DNA of 64,000 bases, from NCBI RefSeq assembly GCF_000261365.1, contig NZ_AJVC01000006.1, positions 806,001-870,000 of the forward strand. The letters are read 5' to 3'. Below, in pieces: positions 1 through 11,312 of this stretch (the first letter of the stretch is position 1; every line of letters starts with the position of its first letter). A program made the position numbers and the translations under genes. Source of the stretch: Herbaspirillum sp. GW103 (lineage in GTDB: Bacteria > Pseudomonadota > Gammaproteobacteria > Burkholderiales > Burkholderiaceae_D). The notes under the pieces are model-generated. The model was not told the origin of the DNA, did no database searches, and worked only from the letters and a program-made list of their open reading frames with translations.

Positions 1-451
1 CGGCTGAAAGGATGAAGTCGGTGCGCACGGCATCCTTGATCTTTTCCTGCTCGTAGACCAGCGGGTCGATGTCGTCGTCGGTCCTGGCGGCGACTTCATG
101 ATGTTCGTCATCATGCGGAAGATACTTGTGGGCCAGCTTCTCGAAGCCTTCGAAACAGAGGAAGGCACCGCCCAGCATCAGCAGCGGCGTCACCGCCCAG
201 GGGATGAAGGCGCTGATGGCCAGCGCCGCCGGTACCAGGATGGCCTTGTTCTTCAACGAACCCTTGGCGACCGCCCAGACCACCGGCAGCTCCCGCTCGG
301 CGCGTACGCCCGCGACCTGCTGGGCGTTGAGGGCCAGGTCGTCGCCCAGCACGCCAGCCGTCTTCTTGGCGGCCACCTTGGTCATCAGGGAAACGTCATC
401 GAGCACGGTGGCGATGTCGTCAATCAATGCGAAGAAGGCGCTACCGGCCAT
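1..451 (-). CDS. DUF808 (YedI-like) membrane protein, C-terminally truncated by the window
   Basis: The minus-strand frame starts at the ATG at 451 with [15 protein letters not shown] and runs off the window at base 1, so only about the first 150 residues are visible. The opening, the '[21 protein letters not shown]' type region and the hydrophobic segments around '[18 protein letters not shown]' are typical of the DUF808/YedI inner-membrane family, whose biochemical role is unknown. An acidic, His-rich stretch (HDDEHHE) follows the membrane segment. It is divergent from ruvA, with about 115 bp between the two starts. The family assignment is from sequence memory; the function is not known. 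Confidence 0.8.
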   Translation of the reverse strand, partial: MAGSAFFALIDDIATVLDDVSLMTKVAAKKTAGVLGDDLALNAQQVAGVRAERELPVVWAVAKGSLKNKAILVPAALAISAFIPWAVTPLLMLGGAFLCFEGFEKLAHKYLPHDDEHHEVAARTDDDIDPLVYEQEKIKDAVRTDFILSA

Positions 452-490
452 GTTTTTCCTTTGTCTTCATCTAAGGGGGGGAGGCTTGGA

Positions 491-510
491 TACTGTTTAT
501 CCGAACAGTG
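491..510 (+). promoter_or_regulatory. LexA (SOS) box upstream of ruvAB
   Basis: The site CTGT-N8-ACAG (493-496 and 505-508) is a perfect match to the proteobacterial LexA core and extends to TACTGT...ACAGTG. A -10-like TATCAT lies at 514-519, so the box covers the -35 region. It sits 56 bp before the ruvA start, consistent with SOS control of Holliday junction processing. The match is seen directly; LexA binding is inferred. Confidence 0.8.
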
Positions 511-565
511 CTGTATCATCGCGGGATTATCACAGAAGCTGCCTCCCACGCACATCCCTGACGCC

Positions 566-1144
566 ATGATCGGTCGCCTCTCCGGAATTCTTTTGGAAAA
601 AATCCCCCCGAACCTGCTGGTCGACTGCCAGGGCGTCGGTTACGAAGTGGCCGTGCCCATGAGCACCTACTACAATCTGCCGGGCCTGGGCGAGAAGGTT
701 ACGCTGCTGACCCACCTGGCCATCCGTGAGGATGCCCATATCCTGTTCGGGTTTGGGACCGCCGAAGAACGCAATACGTTCAAGGAGCTCATCAAGATTT
801 CCGGCGTGGGTGCGCGCACGGCGCTGTCCATTCTCTCGGGCATGTCGGTGGCCGACCTGGCCCAGGCCGTGACCCTGCAGGAAGCCGGCCGCCTGACCCG
901 GGTGCCCGGCATCGGCAAGAAGACCGCCGAACGATTGCTGCTGGAACTGAAAGGCAAGCTCGGCGCCGATCTGGGCGCGGTGGCCGGCGTGGTCCACAGC
1001 GATGCCTCGGCCGACATCCTCAACGCCTTGCTGGCACTGGGCTATTCGGACAAGGAAGCGGCCCTGGCCATGAAGCAGGTGCCCAAGGACAGCAGCGTCT
1101 CGGACGGCATCAAGCTGGCTCTGAAGGCGCTCTCCAAGGGCTGA
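566..1144 (+). CDS. ruvA: Holliday junction branch migration protein RuvA
   Basis: The 192-residue product begins [12 protein letters not shown], the usual RuvA start, so the longer upstream open frame is not used. RuvA binds four-way junctions as a tetramer and loads the RuvB motor for branch migration in recombinational repair. The N-terminal OB-fold is followed by two helix-hairpin-helix segments ([10 protein letters not shown] near residue 77 and [12 protein letters not shown] near 113) and a C-terminal domain III that contacts RuvB. Length is normal for the family. It precedes ruvB by 32 bp and the two are probably co-transcribed behind the LexA box at 491-510. No ruvC is visible in the window. 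Confidence 0.97.
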   Translation: MIGRLSGILLEKIPPNLLVDCQGVGYEVAVPMSTYYNLPGLGEKVTLLTHLAIREDAHILFGFGTAEERNTFKELIKISGVGARTALSILSGMSVADLAQAVTLQEAGRLTRVPGIGKKTAERLLLELKGKLGADLGAVAGVVHSDASADILNALLALGYSDKEAALAMKQVPKDSSVSDGIKLALKALSKG

Positions 1145-1176
1145 TGCACAGGCAAAAGGCAGACAAGGATTAGAGC

Positions 1177-2232
1177 ATGAGCATCCAGACCGACGATTTC
1201 TCCGAACAGCGCATCATCTCCGCCACTCCGGCTTCGGCCAACGAGGAAGCCATCGAGCGTGCGCTGCGGCCCAAGCAGCTGGACGAGTACGTCGGCCAGG
1301 AAAAGGTGCGCGCCCAGCTCGAAATCTTCATCTCGGCCGCCCGCAAGCGTGGCGAGCCGCTCGACCACACCCTGCTGTTCGGCCCGCCCGGCCTGGGCAA
1401 GACCACCATGGCCCACATCATCGCCCGCGAAATGGGCGTGAACCTGCGCCAGACCTCAGGCCCCGTGCTGGAGCGCGCCGGCGACCTGGCCGCGCTGCTC
1501 ACCAATCTCGAAGCCAATGACGTGCTCTTCATCGACGAGATCCACCGCATGTCGCCGGTGGTGGAGGAAATCCTCTACCCGGCACTGGAGGATTATCAGA
1601 TCGACATCATGATCGGCGAAGGCCCGGCCGCCCGTTCGGTGCGCCTGGACCTGCAGCCTTTCACGCTGGTGGGTGCTACCACCCGTGCGGGCATGCTGAC
1701 CAATCCGCTGCGTGACCGCTTCGGTATCGTCGCCCGGCTGGAGTTCTATACCCCGCCCGAGCTGGCCCGCATCGTGACCCGCAGCGCCGGCTTGCTCAAC
1801 GCCCCCATCGTCGAGGAAGGCGCGCTGGAAATCGCCCGCCGCAGCCGTGGCACGCCGCGTATCGCCAACCGCCTGCTGCGCCGCGTGCGCGACTATGCCG
1901 AGGTCAAGGGCGAAGGCCGCATCACCCGCGAAATGGCCGATGCCGCCCTGGTGATGCTGGACGTGGACCCGGTCGGGTTCGACCTGATGGACCGCAAGCT
2001 GCTGGAGGCGGTGCTGTTCAAGTTCGGCGGCGGCCCGGTCGGGCTGGACAACCTGGCGGCCGCCATCGGTGAGGAACGCGACACCATCGAAGACGTGCTG
2101 GAACCCTACCTGATCCAGCAGGGCTACCTGCAGCGCACCCCGCGCGGGCGCATCGCTACCGGCGCGGCTTACCAGCACTTCGGCGTGACCGCACCGCAAA
2201 CCGGTCCGAATGGTGAGCTCTGGGGCGGCTGA
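1177..2232 (+). CDS. ruvB: Holliday junction ATPase RuvB
   Basis: This 351-residue AAA+ ATPase drives branch migration as a hexameric ring with RuvA. Visible motifs are the '[15 protein letters not shown]' opening, Walker [10 protein letters not shown] near residue 70, Walker B LFIDEIHR near 120, sensor 1 GATTRAG near 168, and a C-terminal winged-helix region ending [15 protein letters not shown]. Length and all motifs are normal. It is the second gene of the ruvAB operon under the upstream LexA box. Confidence 0.97.
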   Translation: MSIQTDDFSEQRIISATPASANEEAIERALRPKQLDEYVGQEKVRAQLEIFISAARKRGEPLDHTLLFGPPGLGKTTMAHIIAREMGVNLRQTSGPVLERAGDLAALLTNLEANDVLFIDEIHRMSPVVEEILYPALEDYQIDIMIGEGPAARSVRLDLQPFTLVGATTRAGMLTNPLRDRFGIVARLEFYTPPELARIVTRSAGLLNAPIVEEGALEIARRSRGTPRIANRLLRRVRDYAEVKGEGRITREMADAALVMLDVDPVGFDLMDRKLLEAVLFKFGGGPVGLDNLAAAIGEERDTIEDVLEPYLIQQGYLQRTPRGRIATGAAYQHFGVTAPQTGPNGELWGG

Positions 2233-2300
2233 GCTCGGCCATTCTCAAGCTGGACAGGACTGTTGCAGCCAATGGAAAACAGCATGACGCGCAGCAGCAC

Positions 2301-2345
2301 GATCTGATGAAATTTTTGTCAGATCTCGTATAAAAGCGAGTTTTT
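2301..2345 (+). terminator. Stem-loops and T-run after ruvB (weak terminator)
   Basis: GATCTGA (2301-2307) pairs with TCAGATC (2319-2325) around an AT-rich loop. Directly after it, CTCG (2325-2328) pairs with CGAG (2337-2340), followed by TTTTT at 2341-2345. The second stem is short, so this is a plausible but weak intrinsic terminator for ruvAB. The rest of the 2233-2412 gap is AT-richer and probably carries the promoter of the next gene. Confidence 0.4.
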
Positions 2346-2412
2346 GCTTGTGCAAAAATTAATCGTCATCGACAATGGATAGCTATTCACTATCTTTCGA
2401 TGTGAGCCCTCC

Positions 2413-3255
2413 ATGCTAATGTCGAGCCAAGCCCTTCGATACGCGCATCAGCTGCTGGATGCCCGCGCCCAGTCCCGGATCATCCCGCGCATTTCCGAGT
2501 CCGAACCCTTGTCGGTGGAAGACGCCTACGAAATCGCCCACAACATCCGCAATATCCGTGTCGCCCAGGGCGAGCAGCCCATAGGCCGCAAGATCGGTTT
2601 CGTGGTGCGCAAGAACTGGGAGCGCTACGGCATCATCGATGAAGCGCGTATTCCGACCTGGGCGCCGATGTATGACGCCACGGTACGCTTTGCCGAAGAC
2701 AACCACGGTGCGCAGTCGCTGACCGGTGCGGTGCAGCCGCGCATCGAACCGGAGATCGTCTTCAAGCTCGGCAAGACCCCGGCACCGGGGGCCTCGCTCA
2801 TCGAGCTGGCCGATTGCCTGGAGTGGATGGCGCATGGTTTCGAGATTGTGGTCTGTCCCTTCCCCAACTGGGAATTCACGGTAGCCGATTCGATTGCCGC
2901 CTTCGGCCTGCATGGCACGCTCATCGTGGGCGAGCCGCATGTGCTGTCCTCGGCGACCAGGCACCACCTGCCGCAGATCCTGGCCAGCGCCAGCGTCTCC
3001 CTGTCCTGCAACACGGAATCGTCCAGCGTGCTGCGCGCCGCCGGTTTCTGCAATGACGAGATGGATAGTCCCCTGCATGCCCTGTGGCACCTGCACCAGC
3101 TGTTGCAGAAGCAGAGCCGCTTCCGCCAGTTGCAGGCCGGCGAGATCATCACGACCGGCACCTGGACCGACGCCTGTCCCATCGAGCCGGGCCAGACCTG
3201 GACCACGGCCTTCTCGGGCGTGACCCTGCCGGGCCTCACCGTTTCCTTCGTCTGA
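2413..3255 (+). CDS. 2-keto-4-pentenoate hydratase-like protein (MhpD/FAH superfamily)
   Basis: The 280-residue product (the start could also be the ATG at 2419) resembles the hydratases and decarboxylases of meta-cleavage pathways, which add water to 2-hydroxypenta-2,4-dienoate type substrates. Family features include the N-terminal 'SEPLSVEDAYEIAHNIRN' helix, IGRKIGF near residue 60, and the metal-binding stretch RIEPEIVFKL near 115 with its paired acidic residues. A C-terminal 'AGEIITTGTWTDACPIEPGQ' segment forms the active-site floor. No other aromatic-degradation genes adjoin it, so the substrate cannot be named. It stands alone between ruvB and yaiI. Confidence 0.75.
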   Translation: MLMSSQALRYAHQLLDARAQSRIIPRISESEPLSVEDAYEIAHNIRNIRVAQGEQPIGRKIGFVVRKNWERYGIIDEARIPTWAPMYDATVRFAEDNHGAQSLTGAVQPRIEPEIVFKLGKTPAPGASLIELADCLEWMAHGFEIVVCPFPNWEFTVADSIAAFGLHGTLIVGEPHVLSSATRHHLPQILASASVSLSCNTESSSVLRAAGFCNDEMDSPLHALWHLHQLLQKQSRFRQLQAGEIITTGTWTDACPIEPGQTWTTAFSGVTLPGLTVSFV

Positions 3256-3274
3256 ACCGGGCGACGCCGCGCTG

Positions 3275-3730
3275 ATGGCCATCTGGGTCGATGCCGACGC
3301 CTGTCCGGGCGTCATCAAGGACATGCTGTTCCGGGTGGCCGACCGCACCACGATCATCGTGACGCTGGTGACCAACCGGCCATTGCGTACGCCTCCTTCG
3401 CGCTATATCAAATCCATGGTGGTCCCTGCCGGTTTCGATGTGGCCGACAAGGAAATCGCCCGCCAGGTTGAACCCGGCGACCTGGTCATCACCGCCGACA
3501 TCCCGCTGGCCGCCGATGTGGTGGCCAAGGGCGCACTGGCGCTCAATCCTCGCGGCGAGCTTTATACCGCCCAGAACATCGGCCATCACCTCAGCACCCG
3601 CAATTTCATGGAAGAGCTGCGCAGCAGCGGCATCGAGACCAGCGGCCCGGCCGCCTTCAGCGCCAGCGACGGTCGCGCCTTCGCCCGCGAGCTGGACCGT
3701 TACGTGCTCAAAGCTTCACGTCCGGCCTGA
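3275..3730 (+). CDS. YaiI/YqxD family (UPF0178, DUF188) protein
   Basis: The 151-residue protein opens with IWVDADACPGVIK and carries VVPAGFDVADKEI, GDLVITADIPLA and the closing 'RNFMEELRSSG' region that define the DUF188/UPF0178 family. The fold resembles a PIN-like nuclease with conserved aspartates (VDADACP, TADIPLA), but I know of no established activity for the family. It starts 19 bp after the hydratase stop and may share its transcript. Length is normal. Confidence 0.88.
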   Translation: MAIWVDADACPGVIKDMLFRVADRTTIIVTLVTNRPLRTPPSRYIKSMVVPAGFDVADKEIARQVEPGDLVITADIPLAADVVAKGALALNPRGELYTAQNIGHHLSTRNFMEELRSSGIETSGPAAFSASDGRAFARELDRYVLKASRPA

Positions 3731-3741
3731 GTGCAACGGCC

Positions 3742-4206
3742 TTACTGCTCCCGCAGCCAGGTCTGGGTGCGGCCCAGTATCGGCATGCCGACATAACCGC
3801 GCACATTGAGCTTTTGCCCGTCATCGACCACTGACAACTTGCTCTTGTAGACCTTGCCATTGGCCGGATCGATGATCTGTCCACCGTTGTACTCGTCCCC
3901 ATCCTTCTTCAGACCCGACAGGATGGTCATGCCAATGACCGGCTGGTCCTTCAGCTCGCCCTCGCACTTCTGGCAGACCGGGTTCTGGTCTTCATCTGGT
4001 GCACGGAAGAGCTTTTCGATCTTGCCGCTCAGTTCACCGTTGCTTTCGCTGATGCGGATGAGCGCTTTGGGCTTGCCGGTGGCGTCATCGATGCTCTTCC
4101 ACAAGCCCACCGGCGAGCCATCGGCCCAGGCGGCTGCACTGGAAAGCAGGGTGGCGGCCAGCAGCGATAGCGTGGCCAGGCGGGAAGGGGAGGAAATACG
4201 GTTCAT
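3742..4206 (-). CDS. DUF2147 domain exported protein
   Basis: The 154-residue protein has a classical signal peptide: positive MNRISSPSRLA, a hydrophobic LSLLAATLLSS core, and a likely cleavage after AAWA. The mature part begins with 'GLWKSIDDATGKPKALIRI' and contains two CxxC-type cysteines (NPVCQKCEGE) and GMTILSGLKKDGDEYNGG, the signature of DUF2147. It is probably periplasmic; the role is unknown in the family. It is convergent with yaiI, with only 11 bp between the stops. Confidence 0.85.
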   Translation of the reverse strand: MNRISSPSRLATLSLLAATLLSSAAAWADGSPVGLWKSIDDATGKPKALIRISESNGELSGKIEKLFRAPDEDQNPVCQKCEGELKDQPVIGMTILSGLKKDGDEYNGGQIIDPANGKVYKSKLSVVDDGQKLNVRGYVGMPILGRTQTWLREQ

Positions 4207-4304
4207 GCTTGTCTCCTGTTATCAAGTCGAATGCCATAAAAAAGCACGATTGTTCTAATTTATTCGATCCAGTCTAGACAAGCCCGCCGCGCAAGGCAAG
4301 CACA

Positions 4305-4340
4305 AAAAGCAAAAGCCGCCGCCCCGTGAGGGACGACGGC
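4305..4340 (-). terminator. Intrinsic terminator of valS
   Basis: On the minus strand GCCGTCGTCCC pairs imperfectly with GGGGCGGCGGC (plus 4315-4340) around a short loop. It is followed by TTTTGCTTTTTG, and lies 22 bp beyond the valS stop. Confidence 0.7.
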
Positions 4341-4361
4341 TTCATCAAGAAACAGGCCGGC

Positions 4362-7172
4362 TTACTTCAGCTTGGCCAGCTGTTCCTTCACCTTTTCCAG
4401 CGTAGCGCTGAAGTTGGCGACACGTTCCTTCTCCTGCGCCACCACCGCCTCTGGCGCGCGCGCCACGAAGCTTTCGTTGGACAGCTTGCCGTTGGCCTTG
4501 GCGATCTCGGCGGTCAGGCGGGTCACTTCCTTGCCCAGGCGCTCACGCTCGGCGGCCACGTCGATTTCCACCTTCAGCATCAGCTTGACTTCGCCGACGA
4601 TGGCCACCGGTGCGGGTGACTCCGGCAGTTGCGCCACCACCGTCGCTTCCGACAGGCGCACCAGGCCTTGCAGATAAGGCAGGAAGGATTCCACTGCCGA
4701 CGCATCGGCGGCTTCCACGATCAGCGGCACGCGCAGGGAAGGCGCCAGTTGCATCTCGCCGCGCAGGTTGCGGCAGGCATCGGTGTAGGCCTTGAACTGG
4801 GCAACCCAGGCTTCGGCTTCGGCATCGATCTTGTCCAGGTCCGGGCGCGGATAAGCCTGGCGCATGATGGAGTCGCCCGCCGGATCAGGCTTGCGATCGG
4901 TCAGCGGGGCCACGCTTTGCCACAGCTGTTCGGTGATGAAGGGCAGCACCGGATGGGCCAGGCGCAGCACGCTTTCCAGCACGCGCAAGAGGGTGCGGCG
5001 GGTGGCGCGCTGCTGCGCTTCGTTGCCGCTCTGGATCTGGGCCTTGGCCATTTCCAGGTACCAGTCGCAGTACTCGTCCCAGACGAACTTGTAGATCGCG
5101 GTGGCGATATTGTCGAAGCGGTAGTCTGCAAAGCCCTTTTCAACCTCTGCTTCGGTACGCTGCAGCAGCGATACGATCCAGCGGTCAGCCTTGGAGAATT
5201 GCAGCTTCTCCTTGTCGCAGACACCCTTCTCGTGGCCGTCGAAACCACAGTCCTGGCCTTCGGTATTCATCAGCACGAAGCGGGTGGCGTTCCACAGCTT
5301 GTTGCAGAAGTTGCGATAGCCTTCGCAGCGGTTCAGGTCGAAGTTGATGTTGCGGCCGAGGGTGGCCAGCGACGCGAAGGTGAAGCGCAGCGCGTCGGTG
5401 CCGAAGGCCGGGATGCCGTCCGCAAATTCCTTGCGGGTGGCCTTCTCGATGCTGGCCGCCTGCTTGGGATTCATCAGGCCGACCGTACGCTTGGCCACCA
5501 GTTCATCCACGCCGATGCCATCGATCAGGTCGATCGGGTCCAGGGTGTTGCCCTTGGACTTGGACATCTTCTGGCCCGAGGCATCGCGCACCAGGCCGTG
5601 AACGTAGACGGTATCGAAGGGCACCTTGCCGGTGAAGTGCGTGGTCATCATGACCATGCGCGCCACCCAGAAGAAGATGATGTCAAAGCCCGTCACCAGC
5701 ACCGAGGAGGGCAGGAACAGCTTGTAGTCCGGCGTTTCTTCCGGCCAGCCCAGGGTGGAGAAGGGCACCAGCGCCGAGGAGAACCAGGTGTCGAGCACGT
5801 CTTCATCGCGCTTGACGGACTTGCCGCCGGCTTGCTTCTTGGCTTCTTCTTCGGTGCGGGCAACATAGATGCCGCCATCCTCGTCGTACCAGGCCGGGAT
5901 CTGGTGGCCCCACCACAGTTGGCGCGAGATGCACCAGTCCTGGATGTTGTTGAGCCACTGGTTGTAGGTGTTGGTCCAGTTCTCGGGCACGAACTTGATC
6001 TCGCCCGAGGAGACTTTTTCCAGCGCCGTTTCGGCAATCGACTTGCCGGGGAAGAAGGTCCCTTCCGGCGCCGGCTTGCTCATGGCGACGAACCACTGGT
6101 CGGTCAGCATCGGCTCGATCACCACCCCGGTACGGTCGCCACGCGGCACCATCAGCTTGTGCGGCTTGACCAGTTCCAACAGGCCCAGCGCCTCCAGGTC
6201 GGCCACGATCTGCTTGCGCGCCTCGAAGCGGTCCAGGCCCTGGTACTTCTCGGGCGAATTCTCGTTGATGGTGGCCTTCAGGGTGAAGATGCTGATCTTT
6301 TCCAGGTTGTGGCGTGCGCCCACCTGGTAGTCATTGAAGTCGTGCGCCGGGGTGATCTTCACGCAACCGGTGCCGAATTCCTTGTCGACGTATTCATCCT
6401 TGATGATGGGGATTTCGCGGCCCACCAGCGGCAGCTTGAGCATCTTGCCCACCAGCGCTGCGTAGCGTTCGTCAGTCGGGTCCACTGCCACGGCGACGTC
6501 GCCCAGCATGGTTTCCGGACGGGTGGTGGCCACCACGATATGGCCGCTGCCATCGGCCAGCGGGTACTTGATGTGCCACATGGAGCCGTCTTCTTCCTCC
6601 GACACCACTTCCAGGTCGGAGACGGCGGTGCCCAGCACGGGGTCCCAGTTCACCAGGCGCTTGCCACGGTAGATCAGGCCCTGCTCGTAGAGGCGCACGA
6701 AGACTTCGGTGACGGCCTTGGACATCTTCGGGTCCATCGTGAAGTATTCACGGGCCCAGTCGGTGGAGGCGCCCATGCGGCGCATCTGGCCGGTGATGGT
6801 GGAGCCGGATTTTTCCTTCCACTCCCACACCTTCTCGACGAATTTTTCACGGCCCAGGTCGTGGCGCGAGACCTTCTGCGCATCCAGCTGGCGTTCCACC
6901 ACGATCTGGGTGGCGATGCCGGCGTGGTCGGTACCGGGGATCCAGGCGGTGTTGTAGCCGCGCATGCGGTGGTAGCGCGTCAGGCCATCCATGATGGTCT
7001 GGTTGAACGCGTGACCCATGTGCAGGGTGCCGGTCACATTGGGCGGCGGCAGCTGGATGGAAAACGAGGGCTTCTCCGCGTCGGTGGTGGCGGCGAAGTA
7101 ACCGCGCTTTTCCCATTCCTCGCGCCAGAATTTCTCAATCTCGGCGGGCTCGAACGACTTGGCTAATTCCAT
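4362..7172 (-). CDS. valS: Valyl-tRNA synthetase
   Basis: This 936-residue class I aminoacyl-tRNA synthetase charges tRNA-Val. The N-terminus [20 protein letters not shown] is typical. The HIGH-class motif appears as HMGH (residue ~52), then the CP1 editing domain ([22 protein letters not shown]), and [12 protein letters not shown] near 540. The C-terminus ([20 protein letters not shown] onward) is the tRNA-binding coiled coil. Length and motifs are normal. It is a single-gene unit ending at the terminator at 4305-4340. Confidence 0.97.
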   Translation of the reverse strand: MELAKSFEPAEIEKFWREEWEKRGYFAATTDAEKPSFSIQLPPPNVTGTLHMGHAFNQTIMDGLTRYHRMRGYNTAWIPGTDHAGIATQIVVERQLDAQKVSRHDLGREKFVEKVWEWKEKSGSTITGQMRRMGASTDWAREYFTMDPKMSKAVTEVFVRLYEQGLIYRGKRLVNWDPVLGTAVSDLEVVSEEEDGSMWHIKYPLADGSGHIVVATTRPETMLGDVAVAVDPTDERYAALVGKMLKLPLVGREIPIIKDEYVDKEFGTGCVKITPAHDFNDYQVGARHNLEKISIFTLKATINENSPEKYQGLDRFEARKQIVADLEALGLLELVKPHKLMVPRGDRTGVVIEPMLTDQWFVAMSKPAPEGTFFPGKSIAETALEKVSSGEIKFVPENWTNTYNQWLNNIQDWCISRQLWWGHQIPAWYDEDGGIYVARTEEEAKKQAGGKSVKRDEDVLDTWFSSALVPFSTLGWPEETPDYKLFLPSSVLVTGFDIIFFWVARMVMMTTHFTGKVPFDTVYVHGLVRDASGQKMSKSKGNTLDPIDLIDGIGVDELVAKRTVGLMNPKQAASIEKATRKEFADGIPAFGTDALRFTFASLATLGRNINFDLNRCEGYRNFCNKLWNATRFVLMNTEGQDCGFDGHEKGVCDKEKLQFSKADRWIVSLLQRTEAEVEKGFADYRFDNIATAIYKFVWDEYCDWYLEMAKAQIQSGNEAQQRATRRTLLRVLESVLRLAHPVLPFITEQLWQSVAPLTDRKPDPAGDSIMRQAYPRPDLDKIDAEAEAWVAQFKAYTDACRNLRGEMQLAPSLRVPLIVEAADASAVESFLPYLQGLVRLSEATVVAQLPESPAPVAIVGEVKLMLKVEIDVAAERERLGKEVTRLTAEIAKANGKLSNESFVARAPEAVVAQEKERVANFSATLEKVKEQLAKLK

Positions 7173-7297
7173 GATTTGACGTGTGTTTTTGCGAAACCCA
7201 ACATTATAAGGGACGGATAGTACAAAGCCCCAAAACGTCGCCGCGAGCCGGCGAAGAATTCCGGTACCAGCGGTGTTTGCAAACGAATGCTGCTATG

Positions 7298-7318
7298 ATC
7301 TGACCTGTCTGGTCAGAT
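7298..7318 (+). promoter_or_regulatory. Palindromic operator of the toxin-antitoxin operon
   Basis: ATCTGACC-tgtct-GGTCAGAT is a perfect 8-bp inverted repeat ending 11 bp before the antitoxin ATG. A -10-like TATGAT (7294-7299) overlaps its left edge. Phd/YefM antitoxins autorepress by binding such palindromes, so this is the predicted operator. The repeat is seen directly; its function is inferred. Confidence 0.65.
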
Positions 7319-7329
7319 TGGAGGTATTC

Positions 7330-7581
7330 ATGCGTACATGGCAAATACAAGAAGCCAAGGCTCAGTTTTCGGAACTGGTGCGGGATACGGAGCGCTCGGG
7401 TCCGCAGGAAATCACCTGGCACGGTCGCTCAGTAGCGGTGGTCATGTCGAAAGCCGACTATGAGCGGCTCAGCGGCGCAAATTTGACCTTGGTGGAATTT
7501 ATGCGGCGTTCGCCGCTTTACGATGCAGATGATGTTGAATTCGAGCGTGATACCAGCCTGACGAGGGAGGTTGACCTTTGA
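7330..7581 (+). CDS. Phd/YefM-type antitoxin
   Basis: The 83-residue protein starts at the ATG at 7330 (MRTWQIQEAKAQFSELVRD), preceded by GGAGG at 7319-7323; an upstream in-frame ATG would place the operator inside the gene. 'WQIQEAKAQFSELV' followed by 'GPQEITWHGRSVAVVMSKADYERL' is the Phd/YefM DNA-binding fold. The C-terminal part (about residues 55-83), rich in acidic residues, would wrap and neutralise the toxin. Its stop overlaps the toxin start by four bases, indicating coupled translation. It should repress its own promoter via 7298-7318. Confidence 0.9.
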   Translation: MRTWQIQEAKAQFSELVRDTERSGPQEITWHGRSVAVVMSKADYERLSGANLTLVEFMRRSPLYDADDVEFERDTSLTREVDL

Positions 7582-7991
7582 GTTATCTGCTCGACACCAA
7601 TGTCCTGTCGGAACTGCGTCGCCGTGAGCCCAATCCCCGGGTCGTGGAATGGTTTGCGCGCAGACCTCCGGCAACCTTGTACCTGAGCGTCCTCACCATG
7701 GGCGAAATACGAAAAGGTGCCGATAACAAGCCGCCGGGCCCTGCAAAGTTGCGCTTGATGGACTGGCTGGAAACTGAGTTGCCCGCCTATTTTGCCGGAA
7801 GGATCTTGCCGATTGATGTTGTCGTGGCAGACCGATGGGGGCGCATTCAGGCGGAAGCGGGGCGTCCGGTTGCAGCGGTTGACAGCCTGTTGGCGGCCAC
7901 TGCACTCGTACACGGACTGACCATGGTGACCCGCAATCGCAAAGATTTTCAGTTCCCGGGTCTGCAAGTGATCGATCCTTGGGCTGAGTGA
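7578..7991 (+). CDS. VapC/FitB-type PIN-domain toxin ribonuclease
   Basis: The 137-residue PIN-domain protein opens SYLLDTNVLSELRR, with the first catalytic Asp in LLDTN. It continues with LTMGEIRKG (conserved Glu), VADRWGRIQAEA, 'VDSLLAATALVHGLTMVTRN' (Asp and the following conserved residues) and the end FPGLQVIDPW. These are the four acidic positions of the Mg-dependent PIN nuclease, probably cutting tRNA or rRNA. The start is a TTG at 7578 within TTGA that overlaps the antitoxin stop; the weak start suits a toxin made in lower amounts than its antidote. Confidence 0.9.
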   Translation: MSYLLDTNVLSELRRREPNPRVVEWFARRPPATLYLSVLTMGEIRKGADNKPPGPAKLRLMDWLETELPAYFAGRILPIDVVVADRWGRIQAEAGRPVAAVDSLLAATALVHGLTMVTRNRKDFQFPGLQVIDPWAE

Positions 7992-8031
7992 AAATGCTGC
8001 GCTGCACACCCAGCCCATCTGAAATGAAACC

Positions 8032-8059
8032 TTGTTCCTCACGCCGATTGGAGTAGAAT
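8032..8059 (+). promoter_or_regulatory. Predicted sigma-70 promoter of the thi operon
   Basis: TTGTTC (8032-8037), a 16-bp spacer and TAGAAT (8054-8059) lie about 40 bp before the TPP riboswitch, which would put the whole aptamer in the leader. The prediction is by eye. Confidence 0.5.
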
Positions 8060-8099
8060 CCGGCCCACGACAAGGACTGCGCAAGCAGCCCGCGTCGCA

Positions 8100-10216
<2,117 letters not shown>

Positions 10217-10221
10217 GCGCC

Positions 10222-10422
10222 ATGCAGATCGAACTGAACGGCAAGCCGCACCCGCTGCCTGACGGCGCCACGCTGGACCAGCTCATTGCCGGCCTCTCCC
10301 TGGCCGGCAAGGCGGTGGCCGTGGCGGTGAACCGCCAGGTGGTGCCCAGCGCGCAATGGCCTGAGCGCGCGCTGGCCGAGGCCGACAAGGTAGACGTAGT
10401 GCGCGCCATCGGGGGCGGATGA
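10222..10422 (+). CDS. thiS: Sulfur carrier protein ThiS
   Basis: The 66-residue ubiquitin-like protein carries sulfur as a C-terminal thiocarboxylate for thiazole formation by ThiG. It begins [18 protein letters not shown] and ends AIGGG; ThiS proteins need the terminal Gly-Gly, here extended to three glycines. It lies 5 bp after thiC and 80 bp before thiG. A ThiO glycine oxidase gene, often placed between thiC and thiS in relatives, is absent here. Confidence 0.93.
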   Translation: MQIELNGKPHPLPDGATLDQLIAGLSLAGKAVAVAVNRQVVPSAQWPERALAEADKVDVVRAIGGG

Positions 10423-10502
10423 AAGATTGTTCTGCTGCGGCGCGCGAGTGCCGCCAGCAGCCGCCTCCCGTGGCACGCAGCTCCCACAGACAAGGAATCG
10501 AC

Positions 10503-11312
10503 ATGAACATGAACGACGCCCCCCACCTCACCGAGGACAAGGGCCTGACCATCGCCGGCAAGACCTATCGCTCGCGCCTTTTGGTCGGCAGCGGCAAGTA
10601 CAAGGACCTCGACGAAACGCGCGCGGCGACGGTGGCCAGCGGCGCCGAGATCATCACGGTAGCGATCCGCCGCGTCAACATCGGCCAGGACCCGAATGCG
10701 CCCAGCCTGCTGGACGCGGTGCCGCCTTCCGAATTCACCATCCTGCCCAACACCGCCGGCTGCTACAACGCCACCGATGCGGTCTACACCCTGCAACTGG
10801 CGCGCGAACTGCTGGGCGGCCACAAGCTGGTCAAGCTGGAAGTGCTGGGCGACGAGAAGACGCTTTTCCCCAACATGCCCGAAACGCTGAAAGCCGCCGA
10901 GACCCTGGTCAAGGATGGCTTCGACGTGATGGTCTATTGCAGCGACGATCCGATCCAGGCGCGCATGCTGGAAGATCTGGGCGTGGCCGCCGTCATGCCG
11001 CTGGCCTCGCTGATCGGCTCGGGCATGGGCATTTTGAATCCCTGGAATCTCTCGCTCATCATCGAGCAGGCGCGTGTGCCAGTGCTGGTCGATGCCGGCG
11101 TGGGCACGGCCTCCGATGCGGCCATTGCAATGGAGCTGGGCTGTGATGGCGTGCTGATGAATACCGCCATTGCCGGTGCGCGCGATCCCATCCGCATGGC
11201 GCGTGCGATGAAACTGGCGGTGGAAGCGGGCCGCGAGGCCTTCCTCTCCGGTCGCATCCCGCGCAAGTTTGCCGCCTCGCCGTCCTCGCCGATGGCCGGG
11301 CGCGTGGCGTGA
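10503..11312 (+). CDS. thiG: Thiazole synthase ThiG
   Basis: The 269-residue TIM-barrel enzyme joins deoxyxylulose 5-phosphate, dehydroglycine and ThiS-thiocarboxylate sulfur into the thiazole phosphate. The start at 10503 ([20 protein letters not shown]) follows AAGGA at 10492-10496. Signatures are [22 protein letters not shown] (Schiff-base region), [30 protein letters not shown] and [12 protein letters not shown]. Its stop overlaps the thiD start. Confidence 0.97.
   Translation: MNMNDAPHLTEDKGLTIAGKTYRSRLLVGSGKYKDLDETRAATVASGAEIITVAIRRVNIGQDPNAPSLLDAVPPSEFTILPNTAGCYNATDAVYTLQLARELLGGHKLVKLEVLGDEKTLFPNMPETLKAAETLVKDGFDVMVYCSDDPIQARMLEDLGVAAVMPLASLIGSGMGILNPWNLSLIIEQARVPVLVDAGVGTASDAAIAMELGCDGVLMNTAIAGARDPIRMARAMKLAVEAGREAFLSGRIPRKFAASPSSPMAGRVA

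Noticed and set aside
4629..7166. 845-codon open frame on the plus strand opposite valS
   Set aside because: It mirrors valS on the other strand, is very rich in His/Gly/Gln/Arg repeats typical of antisense frames in GC-rich DNA, and matches no family.
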